A DNA stretch of 64,000 nt from Gemmiger sp. An120 (GTDB lineage: Bacteria > Bacillota > Clostridia > Oscillospirales > Ruminococcaceae): positions 1 through 64,000 of the forward strand of contig NZ_NFLN01000011.1 of the NCBI RefSeq assembly GCF_002160955.1, given 5' to 3'. Shown in pieces: positions 48,579 through 56,971 of this stretch; within the stretch, counting starts at the first letter, position 1, and the number at the start of each line of letters is the position of its first letter. The notes below the pieces were generated by a model. It made no database searches. It had not been told where the DNA came from and worked only from the letters and a program-made list of their open reading frames with translations. A program made the translations under genes and the position numbers.

Positions 48579-50456
48579 TCATTCGGCGGGCTTGGTGTAA
48601 TACTGGGCCTGGGCCTGCCACAGCCGGTGGTACAGGCCGGTTGCGTCCGCCACCAGATCGGCGTGGCTGCCGGTCTGCACGATGGCCCCCTGGTCAAACA
48701 CCGCGATGGTGTCGCAGAATTTGCAGCTGGACAGCCGGTGGCTGATATACACAGCGGTGTGATCCCCGGCAATGGCGTCGAACTTTTCGTAGATCTCCGC
48801 CTCCGCGATCGGGTCCAGGGCGGCGGTGGGCTCGTCCAGAATCAGGAAAGGCGCGTCCTTGTACAGGGCCCGGGCGATGGCCACCTTCTGGGCCTCGCCG
48901 CCGGACAGGTTCACCCCTTCCTCCATGTCCTTGTACAGCCAGGTGTCCAGCCCCTGGGGCAGTTTGTCCGAGGGCAGCGTCAGCCCTGCGTCAGCCAGGC
49001 AGCGGGCGGCCTTTTCCCGGTCGTAGTCCGTGGCCCCGGCCACGTTCTCGCCCAGCGGCAGGGAGGGCAGCTGGAAGTCCTGGAACACCACCGAGAACAG
49101 GGCGATGTAATCGTCATACCGGTATTTGCGGATGTCGATGCCGTTGAGCAGGATGGTGCCCTCGGTGGGGTCGTACAGGCGGCAGAGCAGCTTGATAAAG
49201 GTGGTCTTGCCGCTGCCGTTGGGGCCCACCACCGCCAGGCGGCTGCCCACCCGGAAGGCCACGTTCACATGCCGCAGCGCCCAGGCATCGCTGCCCGGAT
49301 ACCGGAAGGACACATCCCGGAACTCCACCTGATACTGCCGGTCAGACCGTTTTTCGGTGGTCAGGCTGCCCTGGTACATGGGGTTGGGCAGGTCCAGAAG
49401 CTCAAAGGTCAGCCGCAGGAACACCCCGTTGGCCCGGATGTAGCTCAGCGTCTGCAGCGCCAGCGAAATGCCGCCGAACAGCTGGGTGGCGGCCCCCACA
49501 TACTGGGTCACGGCCCCCACATCGAAGGCTCCGGCCCAGGCTTTCAGGCAGACATACAAGTATACCACCCCGGTAAGCAGCGCCGAAAGCGCCTGGGACA
49601 GCCCCTGCAGCAGCCCCATCCGACCCCGGGACAGCCGGGCGATGGGGGAGCGGGGGGTGAAGCCGTGCTCCCGCATATAGCGGCGGCAGACGTTTTCCTG
49701 TTGGCGGTAGATGCGCAGATCGGCGGCGCGGGGCAGCTCGATCGCCATGAAGCCAAAAAAGCTGAAATACCGGTTGCCCTCCCGCATGGTGGCGGCCTGC
49801 TGGCTCAGCAGCAGGTCGGCCCGACTGCCGCAGGCGCTGGAAAGCAGCACCGTCATTACCATGGCGGCCAGCACCCCCGCCATGCACAGCGGGCTGTTCA
49901 GCACGGCCAGCGGGCTGTGCGCCGGCACGTTGGTAAAGAACAAAGTCAGGGTAAAGCCTACCCCGGCCAGTACCTGCACCGCCGCCTGGCAGAACTCGAT
50001 ATAACATTGCACCGCGCGGTGTATACCATAGCCGCTCCAGTTGTCGTTCTGCTTTATCTGGCTGTACAGGTCCTGCACCTCCTGCCGGTCGCAGTCGGCA
50101 TAGTCCAGCGCGGCCATCTTGTCCATCAGCAGCTTGTGTTTCTGTACGGTCAGCGCGTTTTCCTCATACTTGGCCCAGCGTTTCAGCAGCCCGTTGGCCA
50201 GTGCCATCACCGCCGTCAGTCCTACCGTCAGCGCCGCCCAGAAGGCCAGCTGTCCCGGGTCCCGTCCGCCGGCCAGCTCCGCGATGACCCGGGCGGACAG
50301 CCAGATGGTCACATAGGGGGCCAGCGCCTGCCCGGCCGCGCTCAGCGCCGCGGAGACAAAATAGCCCGGCCTGCGGCGCATACAGATCCGCCAGGTTCGC
50401 CAGTTCAGCCGCCAGGCCTCCCGGTAACTGCAGGCGTTTTCTGCTTTACTCGCCAT
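48579..50456 (-). CDS. ABC exporter, fused membrane and ATPase domains (second half)
   Basis: 625 residues from ATG at 50,456 (GGGAGGCGAGG upstream), overlapping the previous gene by 11 bases. Six-helix membrane domain (about 30-340), then ATPase: Walker A 'GPNGSGKTT', signature 'LSGGEAQKVAIARALYKDAP', Walker B 'FLILDEPTAALDP', H-loop 'ISHRLSS'. Forms a heterodimer with the next gene. Substrate unknown; LytTR-linked pairs often export peptides or antibiotics. Confidence 0.9.
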   Translation of the reverse strand: MASKAENACSYREAWRLNWRTWRICMRRRPGYFVSAALSAAGQALAPYVTIWLSARVIAELAGGRDPGQLAFWAALTVGLTAVMALANGLLKRWAKYEENALTVQKHKLLMDKMAALDYADCDRQEVQDLYSQIKQNDNWSGYGIHRAVQCYIEFCQAAVQVLAGVGFTLTLFFTNVPAHSPLAVLNSPLCMAGVLAAMVMTVLLSSACGSRADLLLSQQAATMREGNRYFSFFGFMAIELPRAADLRIYRQQENVCRRYMREHGFTPRSPIARLSRGRMGLLQGLSQALSALLTGVVYLYVCLKAWAGAFDVGAVTQYVGAATQLFGGISLALQTLSYIRANGVFLRLTFELLDLPNPMYQGSLTTEKRSDRQYQVEFRDVSFRYPGSDAWALRHVNVAFRVGSRLAVVGPNGSGKTTFIKLLCRLYDPTEGTILLNGIDIRKYRYDDYIALFSVVFQDFQLPSLPLGENVAGATDYDREKAARCLADAGLTLPSDKLPQGLDTWLYKDMEEGVNLSGGEAQKVAIARALYKDAPFLILDEPTAALDPIAEAEIYEKFDAIAGDHTAVYISHRLSSCKFCDTIAVFDQGAIVQTGSHADLVADATGLYHRLWQAQAQYYTKPAE

Positions 50457-52269
50457 CTGCCTCGCCTCCCTCCTGATAATAGCGGCTCTGCACCTGGAAC
50501 AGTTTAGCATAGCCGCCGCCCCGGGCCAGCAGTTCCTCGTGGGTACCCTGCTCGGCAATGCGGCCATCCTCCAAAAACAGAATCCGGTCACAGAACCGGG
50601 TGGACGCCAGCCGGTGGCTGATAAACAGCGAGGTGCGCCCGGCGGTCATCTCGTTGTATTTGCGGTAGATATCGTCCTCCGCCAGGGGGTCCAGCGCGGC
50701 GGTGGGCTCATCCAGGGCCAGGATGGGGCCGTCCTTGTACAGGGCCCGGGCCAGCATCAGCCGCTGGGTCTGCCCGCCGGACAGTTCCACCCCGTCCTCG
50801 TACACCTTTCGGCCCAATTTGGTGTCCAGCTCGCCGGGCAGCGCCCGGACGGCTTCGGTCAGCCCCGCCTGGGCCAGGCACTGCCATACCCGATCGGTGT
50901 CGATGCCCTCGGTGCATTGGGCCACGTTCTCCGCCACGCTGGCCTCCAGCAGGGAAAAGTCCTGGAATACCGCCGAGAACAGAGCGTAGTAGTCCTGCCG
51001 GTTCAGCTGGCGTACATCCTGCCCGTTGAACAGCACCCGCCCCTCGGTGGGGTCCAGAAAGCCGCAGACCAGCCGCACCAGGGTGGTCTTGCCCGCGCCG
51101 TTCAGCCCCACGATGGCCAGCTTCTCCCCGGCATGGATGGTCAGGTCGATGCGGTGCAGGGTGTCTTTTTCTGCCCCGGGATACCGGTAGCTTACCTGTT
51201 CCAGCTTGATTTCGCAGTCCATCCCCGGGGTGCGGGGCACCGGTGTGCCCCCGGTCAGCCGGAAGGGCTCCGGCCAGTCCAGTACCTCCCGCAGCTGGGA
51301 CAGCTCCAATGACTGCCGGTGCAGTTCGGCGCTCTTTTCCAAAATGCCGCCCACCCACTGGGTAAAACCGCTCACCGCGGTGAAGTAGAGCAGAAACTGG
51401 GAGGCAGGCATCCCCTGGCGCAGCGCCAGCGCGATCAGGTAGGCGTAGGCGATGCCATCCCGGGCAAAGGTCAGCGCCAGGTCGGCCACATCGTTCCACA
51501 GCAGGTGCCGCTCCAGCCGGTTCAGGTAATCCCGGTACAGCCGCATCAGCCGTTCCCACACCTCGTCCATCCAGCTCCGCAGGCCAAAGATGCGCAGATC
51601 CTTGGCAAAGGGCCGGCCGGTGACGGTGGTGCGCAGATAGTGGATCTGGCCCATGTAGCGCTCCTGTTCGTCCCGGTGGTCGTAGACCCACCGGGCGGTG
51701 CGCCGCCGCACCAGCCAGCCCGCCGTCGTGGTGGCGATCACCACCGCCAGCAGCGCCGGGTGCAGCCCGGACAGCAGCGCCAGATACACGGCAAACCCCA
51801 GCAGGCTGGCCAGCAGGTCGGTCAGGGTGGTCCAGATCGCTTCGGCGGTTTCGGAATTATCGGTGCAGGAGTTGGCCGCCCGTTCCAGCCGTTTGAGAAA
51901 GGTGGAGTCCAGCGTGTTCACAAAGGAGGTGCCGGCGATCTTGTCCATGGTCATCCGCAGCAGCTGCATCCGCACGGTGATCCGGCCGTACATGGCGTTA
52001 AAAAACAGATAGGACCGCAGCCCGTACAGCACAAACAGCACTGCACTGAACAGCAGGATGGTACCGGCCAGAGCGGTCAGGGGGGCGCGGTTCTCCACCT
52101 TTTGCAGCACCAGCGGGGCCAGCAGCAGCTGGGCGGTGGTGCCGCCCGCCGTGGCCGCGGCGATGCCGATACAGTAGAAGGGGATGCTTTTGGCCTCCTG
52201 CCAGGCAAGCCCCAGCATGAAGCCCAGGTTCTGCCGCGTGGAATACCGCGGCTTTTTGGTTTGTTCCAT
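50446..52269 (-). CDS. ABC exporter, fused membrane and ATPase domains (first half)
   Basis: 607 residues from ATG at 52,269 (GAGGTG six bases upstream; a GTG at 52,278 is inside that site). Membrane domain about 20-330; ATPase with 'GLNGAGKTTLVRLVCG', signature 'LSGGQTQRLMLARALYKDGP', 'ILALDEPTAALDP'. Partner of the downstream half. A terminator stands between it and the two-component genes, so it has its own promoter or depends on read-through. Confidence 0.9.
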   Translation of the reverse strand: MEQTKKPRYSTRQNLGFMLGLAWQEAKSIPFYCIGIAAATAGGTTAQLLLAPLVLQKVENRAPLTALAGTILLFSAVLFVLYGLRSYLFFNAMYGRITVRMQLLRMTMDKIAGTSFVNTLDSTFLKRLERAANSCTDNSETAEAIWTTLTDLLASLLGFAVYLALLSGLHPALLAVVIATTTAGWLVRRRTARWVYDHRDEQERYMGQIHYLRTTVTGRPFAKDLRIFGLRSWMDEVWERLMRLYRDYLNRLERHLLWNDVADLALTFARDGIAYAYLIALALRQGMPASQFLLYFTAVSGFTQWVGGILEKSAELHRQSLELSQLREVLDWPEPFRLTGGTPVPRTPGMDCEIKLEQVSYRYPGAEKDTLHRIDLTIHAGEKLAIVGLNGAGKTTLVRLVCGFLDPTEGRVLFNGQDVRQLNRQDYYALFSAVFQDFSLLEASVAENVAQCTEGIDTDRVWQCLAQAGLTEAVRALPGELDTKLGRKVYEDGVELSGGQTQRLMLARALYKDGPILALDEPTAALDPLAEDDIYRKYNEMTAGRTSLFISHRLASTRFCDRILFLEDGRIAEQGTHEELLARGGGYAKLFQVQSRYYQEGGEADGE

Positions 52270-52307
52270 TGCTTTCACCTCTTGCCTCTACTCTAGCACA
52301 AGAAAAA

Positions 52308-52329
52308 ATCCCCGGCGGTTTCCGGGGAT
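52308..52329 (-). terminator. terminator after the GHKL kinase gene
   Basis: ATCCCCGG / CCGGGGAT with a six-base loop, followed on the minus strand by TTTTTTC. Confidence 0.85.
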
Positions 52330-52358
52330 GAATGGCGGTCTGCGGGGGACGAACTGCA

Positions 52359-53021
52359 TTATACCTGCGGGATCAGGATTTCGGTGGTAAAGGCGCCGTC
52401 CTCGCTGTTGCGGCTCAGATACCCGTCCAGGCGGTCGATGATCTGGTCGATGCGCACCAGCCCGAAACCGTGGCCCTCCCCCTTGGTGGTGGGGAACAGC
52501 CGCCCGACCCGGGCCTGTTTGCGGCTGGCTGTAAAGTTGGTAAAGCTGATGTACAGCTGGGTGCCCTTCATGTCCATGTACACGCGGATCATCCGCTGGC
52601 CCTCCGGCAGCGCCAGACTGGCCTCGATGGCGTTGTCGAACAGGTTGCCCAGAATCACGCACAGGTCCAGTTCCGACATCCGCAGCTGCACCGGGATGTG
52701 GGCGTCCGCCTGCACCGGGATGTTCCGGGATCGGGCCAGGCTGATTTTGCTGTTCAGAATCGCGTCCGCCATGGCGTTGCCGGTCTTGATCACCGTGTCC
52801 ACCGTGTTCAGGTCGGTGTCCAGTTCATCCAGATAGGCTTTCAGCCCGTCCAGGTCGCCGTTTGCGGCCAGCGCCTTCATCACCTGGATGTGGTTGCGGT
52901 AGTCGTGCCGCCAGCCCCGGATCTGCCGGTACATGTTTTCCACTTCCCGGTAGTGGGTGTCGATCAGTTCCCGCTGGTAGGCGGCCAGCTGCCGGTCAAT
53001 GCGCCGGGAAAACCATCCCAT
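52359..53021 (-). CDS. GHKL sensor-kinase-like protein without sensor domain
   Basis: 220 residues. 'MYRQIRGWRHDYRNHIQVMKALAANGDLDGLKAYLDEL' holds the phospho-His site of AgrC/LytTR-linked kinases (H39), then HATPase_c: 'LCVILGNLFDNAIEA' (N box), 'GHGFGLVRIDQIIDRLDG' (G box). The multi-span sensor usual for this family is absent; start ATG and GGGGG site are clear, so the short form seems genuine. Six bases after the response regulator. Confidence 0.85.
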   Translation of the reverse strand: MGWFSRRIDRQLAAYQRELIDTHYREVENMYRQIRGWRHDYRNHIQVMKALAANGDLDGLKAYLDELDTDLNTVDTVIKTGNAMADAILNSKISLARSRNIPVQADAHIPVQLRMSELDLCVILGNLFDNAIEASLALPEGQRMIRVYMDMKGTQLYISFTNFTASRKQARVGRLFPTTKGEGHGFGLVRIDQIIDRLDGYLSRNSEDGAFTTEILIPQV

Positions 53022-53027
53022 ATCCCG

Positions 53028-53726
53028 TTACCCCCTTTGAATGATCGCCCGGTTGATCCGCTCATAGGCGCCCCGGGGCAGCGGCAGGGTGCTGCCGTCG
53101 GCCAGGGTCACCGCCGTGCGGGTCACCCGGGCCACGCTGCCCAGGTTCACCAGCGCCGACCGCCCCAGCCGGAAAAAGTTCTCGTCCAGCTGGCTTTCCA
53201 GTTCGCTCAGGGTCATCTTGACGGTGTAGTCTGCCCGGGCGTGGATGGTCACATAGTTGCCCTGCACCTCGGCGCAGCGAATTTGATACACCGGCAGCCG
53301 CACCAGCTCCCCGGCCAGTTCCAGGGTCAGCACCTTTTCGTTGCGGCGCAGCTTCTCCGCCGCCCGGTCCAGTACGGCGAACAGCTTGTCCTCGTCCACC
53401 GGCTTCATCAGGTAGTGCAGTGCCTCCACCTCGTAGCCGTCGGCGATATAGTCGGAGTACCCGGTGATGAACACGATCTGCACCCCGTCGTTGTCCCGCC
53501 GCAGGGTGCGGGCCATGGTCACCCCGTCCATTTTGCCCATCTCGATGTCCAGCAGCAAAATCTGCACCCGCTTATCCTCCGCGTACTGGAACAGAAAACT
53601 CTCCGCCGAGGGGTACAGCGCCAGCTGCACCCCATGGCCCCGGCCGGCGGCCCAGCGGCGCACCAGCCCGGCCAGGTAGTCCCGGTCGGCGGCGCAGTCG
53701 TCACAGATGGCAAGACAAAGATTCAC
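53028..53726 (-). CDS. LytTR-type response regulator
   Basis: 232 residues from GTG at 53,726 (AGGAGG before it). Receiver about 1-120: 'LAICDDCAADRDYL', 'ILLLDIEMGKMDGV' (phospho-Asp57 region), 'FITGYSDY', 'YLMKPVD'. LytTR DNA-binding domain about 135-232: 'QGNYVTIHARADYTVKMTLSELESQLDENFFRLGRSALVNLGSV'. Transcribed from a clear promoter; likely controls the ABC genes that follow. Confidence 0.9.
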   Translation of the reverse strand: MNLCLAICDDCAADRDYLAGLVRRWAAGRGHGVQLALYPSAESFLFQYAEDKRVQILLLDIEMGKMDGVTMARTLRRDNDGVQIVFITGYSDYIADGYEVEALHYLMKPVDEDKLFAVLDRAAEKLRRNEKVLTLELAGELVRLPVYQIRCAEVQGNYVTIHARADYTVKMTLSELESQLDENFFRLGRSALVNLGSVARVTRTAVTLADGSTLPLPRGAYERINRAIIQRG

Positions 53727-53771
53727 GGTGGGCCTCCTTTGTGCCGGCGGGCGGCATATACTCTGTTTGCT

Positions 53772-53800
53772 AGTATACACCGCCCGGCAAAACGCGGCAA
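53772..53800 (-). promoter_or_regulatory. promoter of the LytTR operon
   Basis: Minus strand TTGCCG, 17 bases, TATACT. A CAACCG-G-CGGTTG palindrome (53,811-53,823) lies just upstream, between this and the divergent XRE promoter (TATACT at 53,848-53,853), a probable operator for either regulator. Confidence 0.7.
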
Positions 53801-53887
53801 GCGGAAAACTCAACCGGCGGTTGGGTGCTTTTTGGGCCGGGTTGGAGTATACTGGAAGCACCGAAACCAGGAAAGGATGAACCCAGG

Positions 53888-54664
53888 ATGGACAACCAGA
53901 AAACCGGCGCCCTGATCCGGGAACGCCGCAAACAAAAACGGCTGACCCAGCAGCAGCTGGCCCAGCGCCTGCACGTGACCGACCGGGCGGTCAGCAAGTG
54001 GGAACGGGGCCTGTGCGCCCCGGACATTGCCACCCTGGAACCCCTGGCCCGGGAACTGGATGTGACGATTCTGGAACTGATCGCCGGGGGACGCGCCCCC
54101 GCCGCCCCCCAGCCGGACGCGGTGGACAGCGCCGTGAAACAGACGATCCGCTATTCGGAACAGGAGATGCGCCGCCGGGGCAAGGCCCTGATCAAACGGT
54201 TCCTGCTGGCGGTGCTGGGGGTCTGCCTGGCGGCGGTTCTGGTGCTGCCCACATTGAACGGGCTGCTGTTCGGCAACGGGTTTGCCTGGCGGTGTATCCC
54301 CGCCTGGCTGTGCGCCCGCAACGCCGCCCAGGCGCTGGAGAACTACGACGAGGACGGGATCGAGCGGTATATCGCCCGCGCCGATGGTCTGTATGATACC
54401 CTGACCGAACTGCGGGAACAGGGGGTGGTGATCCGGGATGCACGGGCTGATTTTGGCAGAACCCGGCTGGATGATATGTTCCTGTTTACCGAAATGGAAC
54501 TGACGGTGTGGCAGGATGAGCTGACCTACCTGTTTACCTGCCAGGGCACATGGCGCGACGGCAAGGTGGAGTGGATGGAAATTTACGCCCCCAGCGAGGG
54601 GTACGACGGCCCGGGCTGGATCCCCCGGCTCAGCGGGGCGCTGGCCACCTATGACCCGGGCTGA
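53888..54664 (+). CDS. XRE-family regulator with membrane helix
   Basis: 258 residues from ATG at 53,888. N-terminal helix-turn-helix 'LIRERRKQKRLTQQQLAQRLHVTDRAVSKWERGLCAPDIATLEPLAREL' (about 9-60), then one membrane helix (about 103-125) and an extracytoplasmic domain ending '...TWRDGKVEWMEIYAP'. A membrane-tethered regulator could sense envelope stress. Divergent from the LytTR operon. Confidence 0.82.
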   Translation: MDNQKTGALIRERRKQKRLTQQQLAQRLHVTDRAVSKWERGLCAPDIATLEPLARELDVTILELIAGGRAPAAPQPDAVDSAVKQTIRYSEQEMRRRGKALIKRFLLAVLGVCLAAVLVLPTLNGLLFGNGFAWRCIPAWLCARNAAQALENYDEDGIERYIARADGLYDTLTELREQGVVIRDARADFGRTRLDDMFLFTEMELTVWQDELTYLFTCQGTWRDGKVEWMEIYAPSEGYDGPGWIPRLSGALATYDPG

Positions 54665-54683
54665 AAAAATTTCGTCTGACCCC

Positions 54684-54714
54684 TTGACTCTGCCGTACCG
54701 TCAACTGGTACACT
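54684..54714 (+). promoter_or_regulatory. MerR-type promoter with 19-base spacer
   Basis: TTGACT and TACACT are 19 bases apart, two more than normal, and the dyad GTACC-N7-GGTAC fills the spacer. This is the hallmark of promoters twisted open by MerR proteins, here the next gene's own. Confidence 0.85.
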
Positions 54715-54739
54715 GAAAACGCGGAAAGGAGGGAACAGA

Positions 54740-55498
54740 ATGGAATATTCCATCCGGGAACTGTCGCGCCTGTCGGGGGTGTCCACCCGCACCCTGCGCT
54801 GGTACGACGAGATCGGTCTGCTCAAGCCCGGCCGGGTGGCGGAAAGCGGCTACCGCTACTACGGCCCGGCCCAGGTGGACCGGCTGCAGGATATTCTGTA
54901 CTACCGGGCCCTCGGGGTGGAGCTGGCCCGCATCAAGGAATGTCTGGACATGCCCTCCTTTGACCGCCTGGCCGCGCTGCGGGAACATTTGGCTGCTTTG
55001 CAGGCGCAGAAAACGCGGCTGGAAACGCTGATCCGGTCGGTGGAGGAGACCATCGGCTGCGAGGAAAGGAAGGAAACCATGGAGGACGAGAAGAAATTCG
55101 CCGCCTTTAAGGAAAAACTGGTGGCGGACAACGAAGCCGCCCACGGCAAAGAAGCCCGGGCAAAATACGGGGACGGAGCGGTGGACGCCGCCAACGCCAG
55201 CGTGATGGGGCTGAGCCGGGAGCAGTACGACGCCTGGAACGAACTGGACGCGGAGCTTCGCCGCCGTCTGGAAGCTGCCGTGACCGCCGGCCTTAGCCCC
55301 GACAGCGAGGAGGGAAAGGCATTGTATGAACTGCACCGCCGCTGGCTGGCGGTGACGGTAAAAGACCTGACGCCCGCAAAACACCGGGGCATCGCCCAGC
55401 TGTATGTGCTGGACGAGCGGTTCACCGCCTACTACGACCGGGCTGTGCCCGGCTGCGCACAGTTTCTGCGGGATGCGGTGGACTGCTGGGCAAAATAA
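54740..55498 (+). CDS. MerR-family regulator with TipAS-like drug-binding domain
   Basis: 252 residues. MerR helix-turn-helix 'MEYSIRELSRLSGVSTRTLRWYDEIGLLKPGRVAESGYRYYGPAQVDRLQDILYYR' (1-56), coiled-coil dimer helix (about 75-110), then TipAS/antibiotic-recognition-like domain ('KEARAKYGDGAVDAANASVMGLSREQYDAWNELDAELRRRLEAA'). TipAL-like proteins bind thiopeptide or other hydrophobic drugs. Autoregulated through the 19-base-spacer promoter. No obvious target gene besides itself. Confidence 0.9.
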   Translation: MEYSIRELSRLSGVSTRTLRWYDEIGLLKPGRVAESGYRYYGPAQVDRLQDILYYRALGVELARIKECLDMPSFDRLAALREHLAALQAQKTRLETLIRSVEETIGCEERKETMEDEKKFAAFKEKLVADNEAAHGKEARAKYGDGAVDAANASVMGLSREQYDAWNELDAELRRRLEAAVTAGLSPDSEEGKALYELHRRWLAVTVKDLTPAKHRGIAQLYVLDERFTAYYDRAVPGCAQFLRDAVDCWAK

Positions 55499-55504
55499 TA
55501 GGGG

Positions 55505-55537
55505 AAAGCCCGCGGAGCCAAAGGTTCCGCGGGCTTT
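55505..55537. terminator. bidirectional terminator
   Basis: AAAGCCCGCGGA / TCCGCGGGCTTT with T5, between merR and the convergent deformylase gene. Confidence 0.9.
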
Positions 55538-55540
55538 TTG

Positions 55541-55951
55541 TCATATCAGAATCCCCTCACAGTGGTCGATTTCATGCTGGATGATCTGGGCGGACCAGCC
55601 GGTCCAGGTTTTGAACCGCACCCGGAACTGCTCATCCTGGTACTGTACCTTGATGGCCTTCCAGCGCTTTGTTTTGCGGGTACCGGTCAGGGACAGGCAG
55701 CCTTCCTCTGTTTCGTAGGGGCCGCTTTTCTTGACGATCTCCGGGTTGAACAGCACCCGGTAGGTACCCTCGTCGTCAAAGGCGATGATGCGTTTGGCTA
55801 CGCCGATCATATTCGCGGCCATGCCCACGCAGCCGTCCGCGTGGGCTTCCAATGTTTCCAGCAGATCAGCGGCCACCGGCAGATCCTCCGGGGTGGCGGG
55901 TTCGGACTTACGTGCCAGAAACAGCACATCTTTGCAGATGTCTCGGATCAT
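55541..55951 (-). CDS. divergent peptide deformylase
   Basis: 136 residues from ATG at 55,951 (AAAAGGAG upstream; ATGA overlap with previous gene). Motif 1 'VGMAANMIG', where deformylases have GLAAPQ(V/I)G, so the oxyanion Gln is Met here. Motif 2 'EEGCLSL' (Cys ligand) and motif 3 'QHEIDH' are intact. Removes formyl from nascent proteins if active. A shorter, diverged second type; a housekeeping copy presumably exists elsewhere. Confidence 0.85.
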   Translation of the reverse strand: MIRDICKDVLFLARKSEPATPEDLPVAADLLETLEAHADGCVGMAANMIGVAKRIIAFDDEGTYRVLFNPEIVKKSGPYETEEGCLSLTGTRKTKRWKAIKVQYQDEQFRVRFKTWTGWSAQIIQHEIDHCEGILI

Positions 55952-56412
55952 GGTGTGTCTCCTTTTGATGAGGAATAAGGGGCGTCCAGCAGCTGTTCCA
56001 GCGCCAGAACAAAGGCGGTGTCCTGCTCTTTTGTGCGCTTGGCGGGCCCTTTGGGATGCTTGCCGGCGCGAAGCAGCTTTTTGTTCTGCCACCGGCGTTC
56101 CAGCAGCGCGTCGATGTTGTCGGCTGTGTATTCCAGGCCGTTCTGGTTCAGCACCCGGGCCCGGCGTGCCAGGCACATACTGGCCAGACCGTAGTCCTGG
56201 GTCACCACAATATCTCCGGGGCAAACCCGGTTGACCAGGGCAAAGTCCACGCTGTCGGCCCCCTTGTCGAACACCAGCGTTTCGGCCCCCTCCCGCTGGA
56301 TGCGGTGGGCGGTGTCGCAAAGGATACGCACCGGTATACCGCGGCCTTTGCAGGCGCGGATGGTCAGGCCTACCACAGGGCAGCCGTCCGCGTCAATCAG
56401 TACAGTGGGCAT
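55948..56412 (-). CDS. DUF188 / YaiI-YqxD family protein
   Basis: 154 residues. 'MPTVLIDADGCPVV...', 'VFDKGADSVDFALVNRVCPGDIVVTQDYGLASMCLARRARVLNQNG' define the UPF0178 family, PIN-like nuclease fold with acidic residues (DADGCP, GAD, TQDYG). Function not established. Part of an overlapping operon. Confidence 0.88.
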   Translation of the reverse strand: MPTVLIDADGCPVVGLTIRACKGRGIPVRILCDTAHRIQREGAETLVFDKGADSVDFALVNRVCPGDIVVTQDYGLASMCLARRARVLNQNGLEYTADNIDALLERRWQNKKLLRAGKHPKGPAKRTKEQDTAFVLALEQLLDAPYSSSKGDTP

Positions 56413-56419
56413 GGCCGGA

Positions 56420-56971
56420 TTATCCTTTCTTTTTGTTCAGCTTCAGGCTGATGCCTGCCCGGTCGGCTTCCGCCTGCAGCAGGGTGGCCGCGGCCTGGGC
56501 CTTTGCCTTGACCGGTACATCGGCGGGGGTGTCCTGGGCGGTCAGGGCATCCATTACCCGGCGCAGCGCGCCTGTATCCAGCAGGTATGCCGCCGCGCAG
56601 TAAAGAGTTTTGCGGCGGCCGTCGTTGTAATGGGCCAGCAGCGCATCCAGAATGGCCCGCTTTTCCCGCAGATCGGCCCGCCAGGCGTCCAGCCCCATTT
56701 CACGGGCGCGGGCCAGATCGGCAGCCCGGCGGCTGTGGGGCACAAAGGAATCCGCCGCGTCAAATTCCGCATAGCGGGCACAGGGATAGGCGGCGCAGTC
56801 GCTGCAGAACGCAAAGCCGCCCTGTTCCAGCGAGCACCGGGCGATCACGCAGCTCTGGTTGCCGGCGCCGCCGCCACAGCCCGGGCAGTAGCCGCCCATC
56901 TGCATGGGGCAGAGCAGACAGGCAAGACCGCACAGGCTGAAATCGGTATAGGTTCGCGTAAACCCTTTCAT
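56420..56971 (-). CDS. DUF3795-type Cys-rich protein
   Basis: 183 residues. N-terminal Cys cluster 'CGLACLLCPMQMGGYCPGCGGGAGNQSCVIARCSLEQGGFAFCSDCAAYPCARY' resembles DUF3795, thought to bind metal or an iron-sulfur centre. The C-terminal half is helical. ATGA overlap with the GyrI-like gene upstream. Function unknown. Confidence 0.78.
   Translation of the reverse strand: MKGFTRTYTDFSLCGLACLLCPMQMGGYCPGCGGGAGNQSCVIARCSLEQGGFAFCSDCAAYPCARYAEFDAADSFVPHSRRAADLARAREMGLDAWRADLREKRAILDALLAHYNDGRRKTLYCAAAYLLDTGALRRVMDALTAQDTPADVPVKAKAQAAATLLQAEADRAGISLKLNKKKG

Noticed and set aside
46069-48621. 850-codon minus-strand frame opposite the flavodiiron gene
   Set aside because: Complement of a strongly supported gene; also crosses the terminator at 48,539-48,576.
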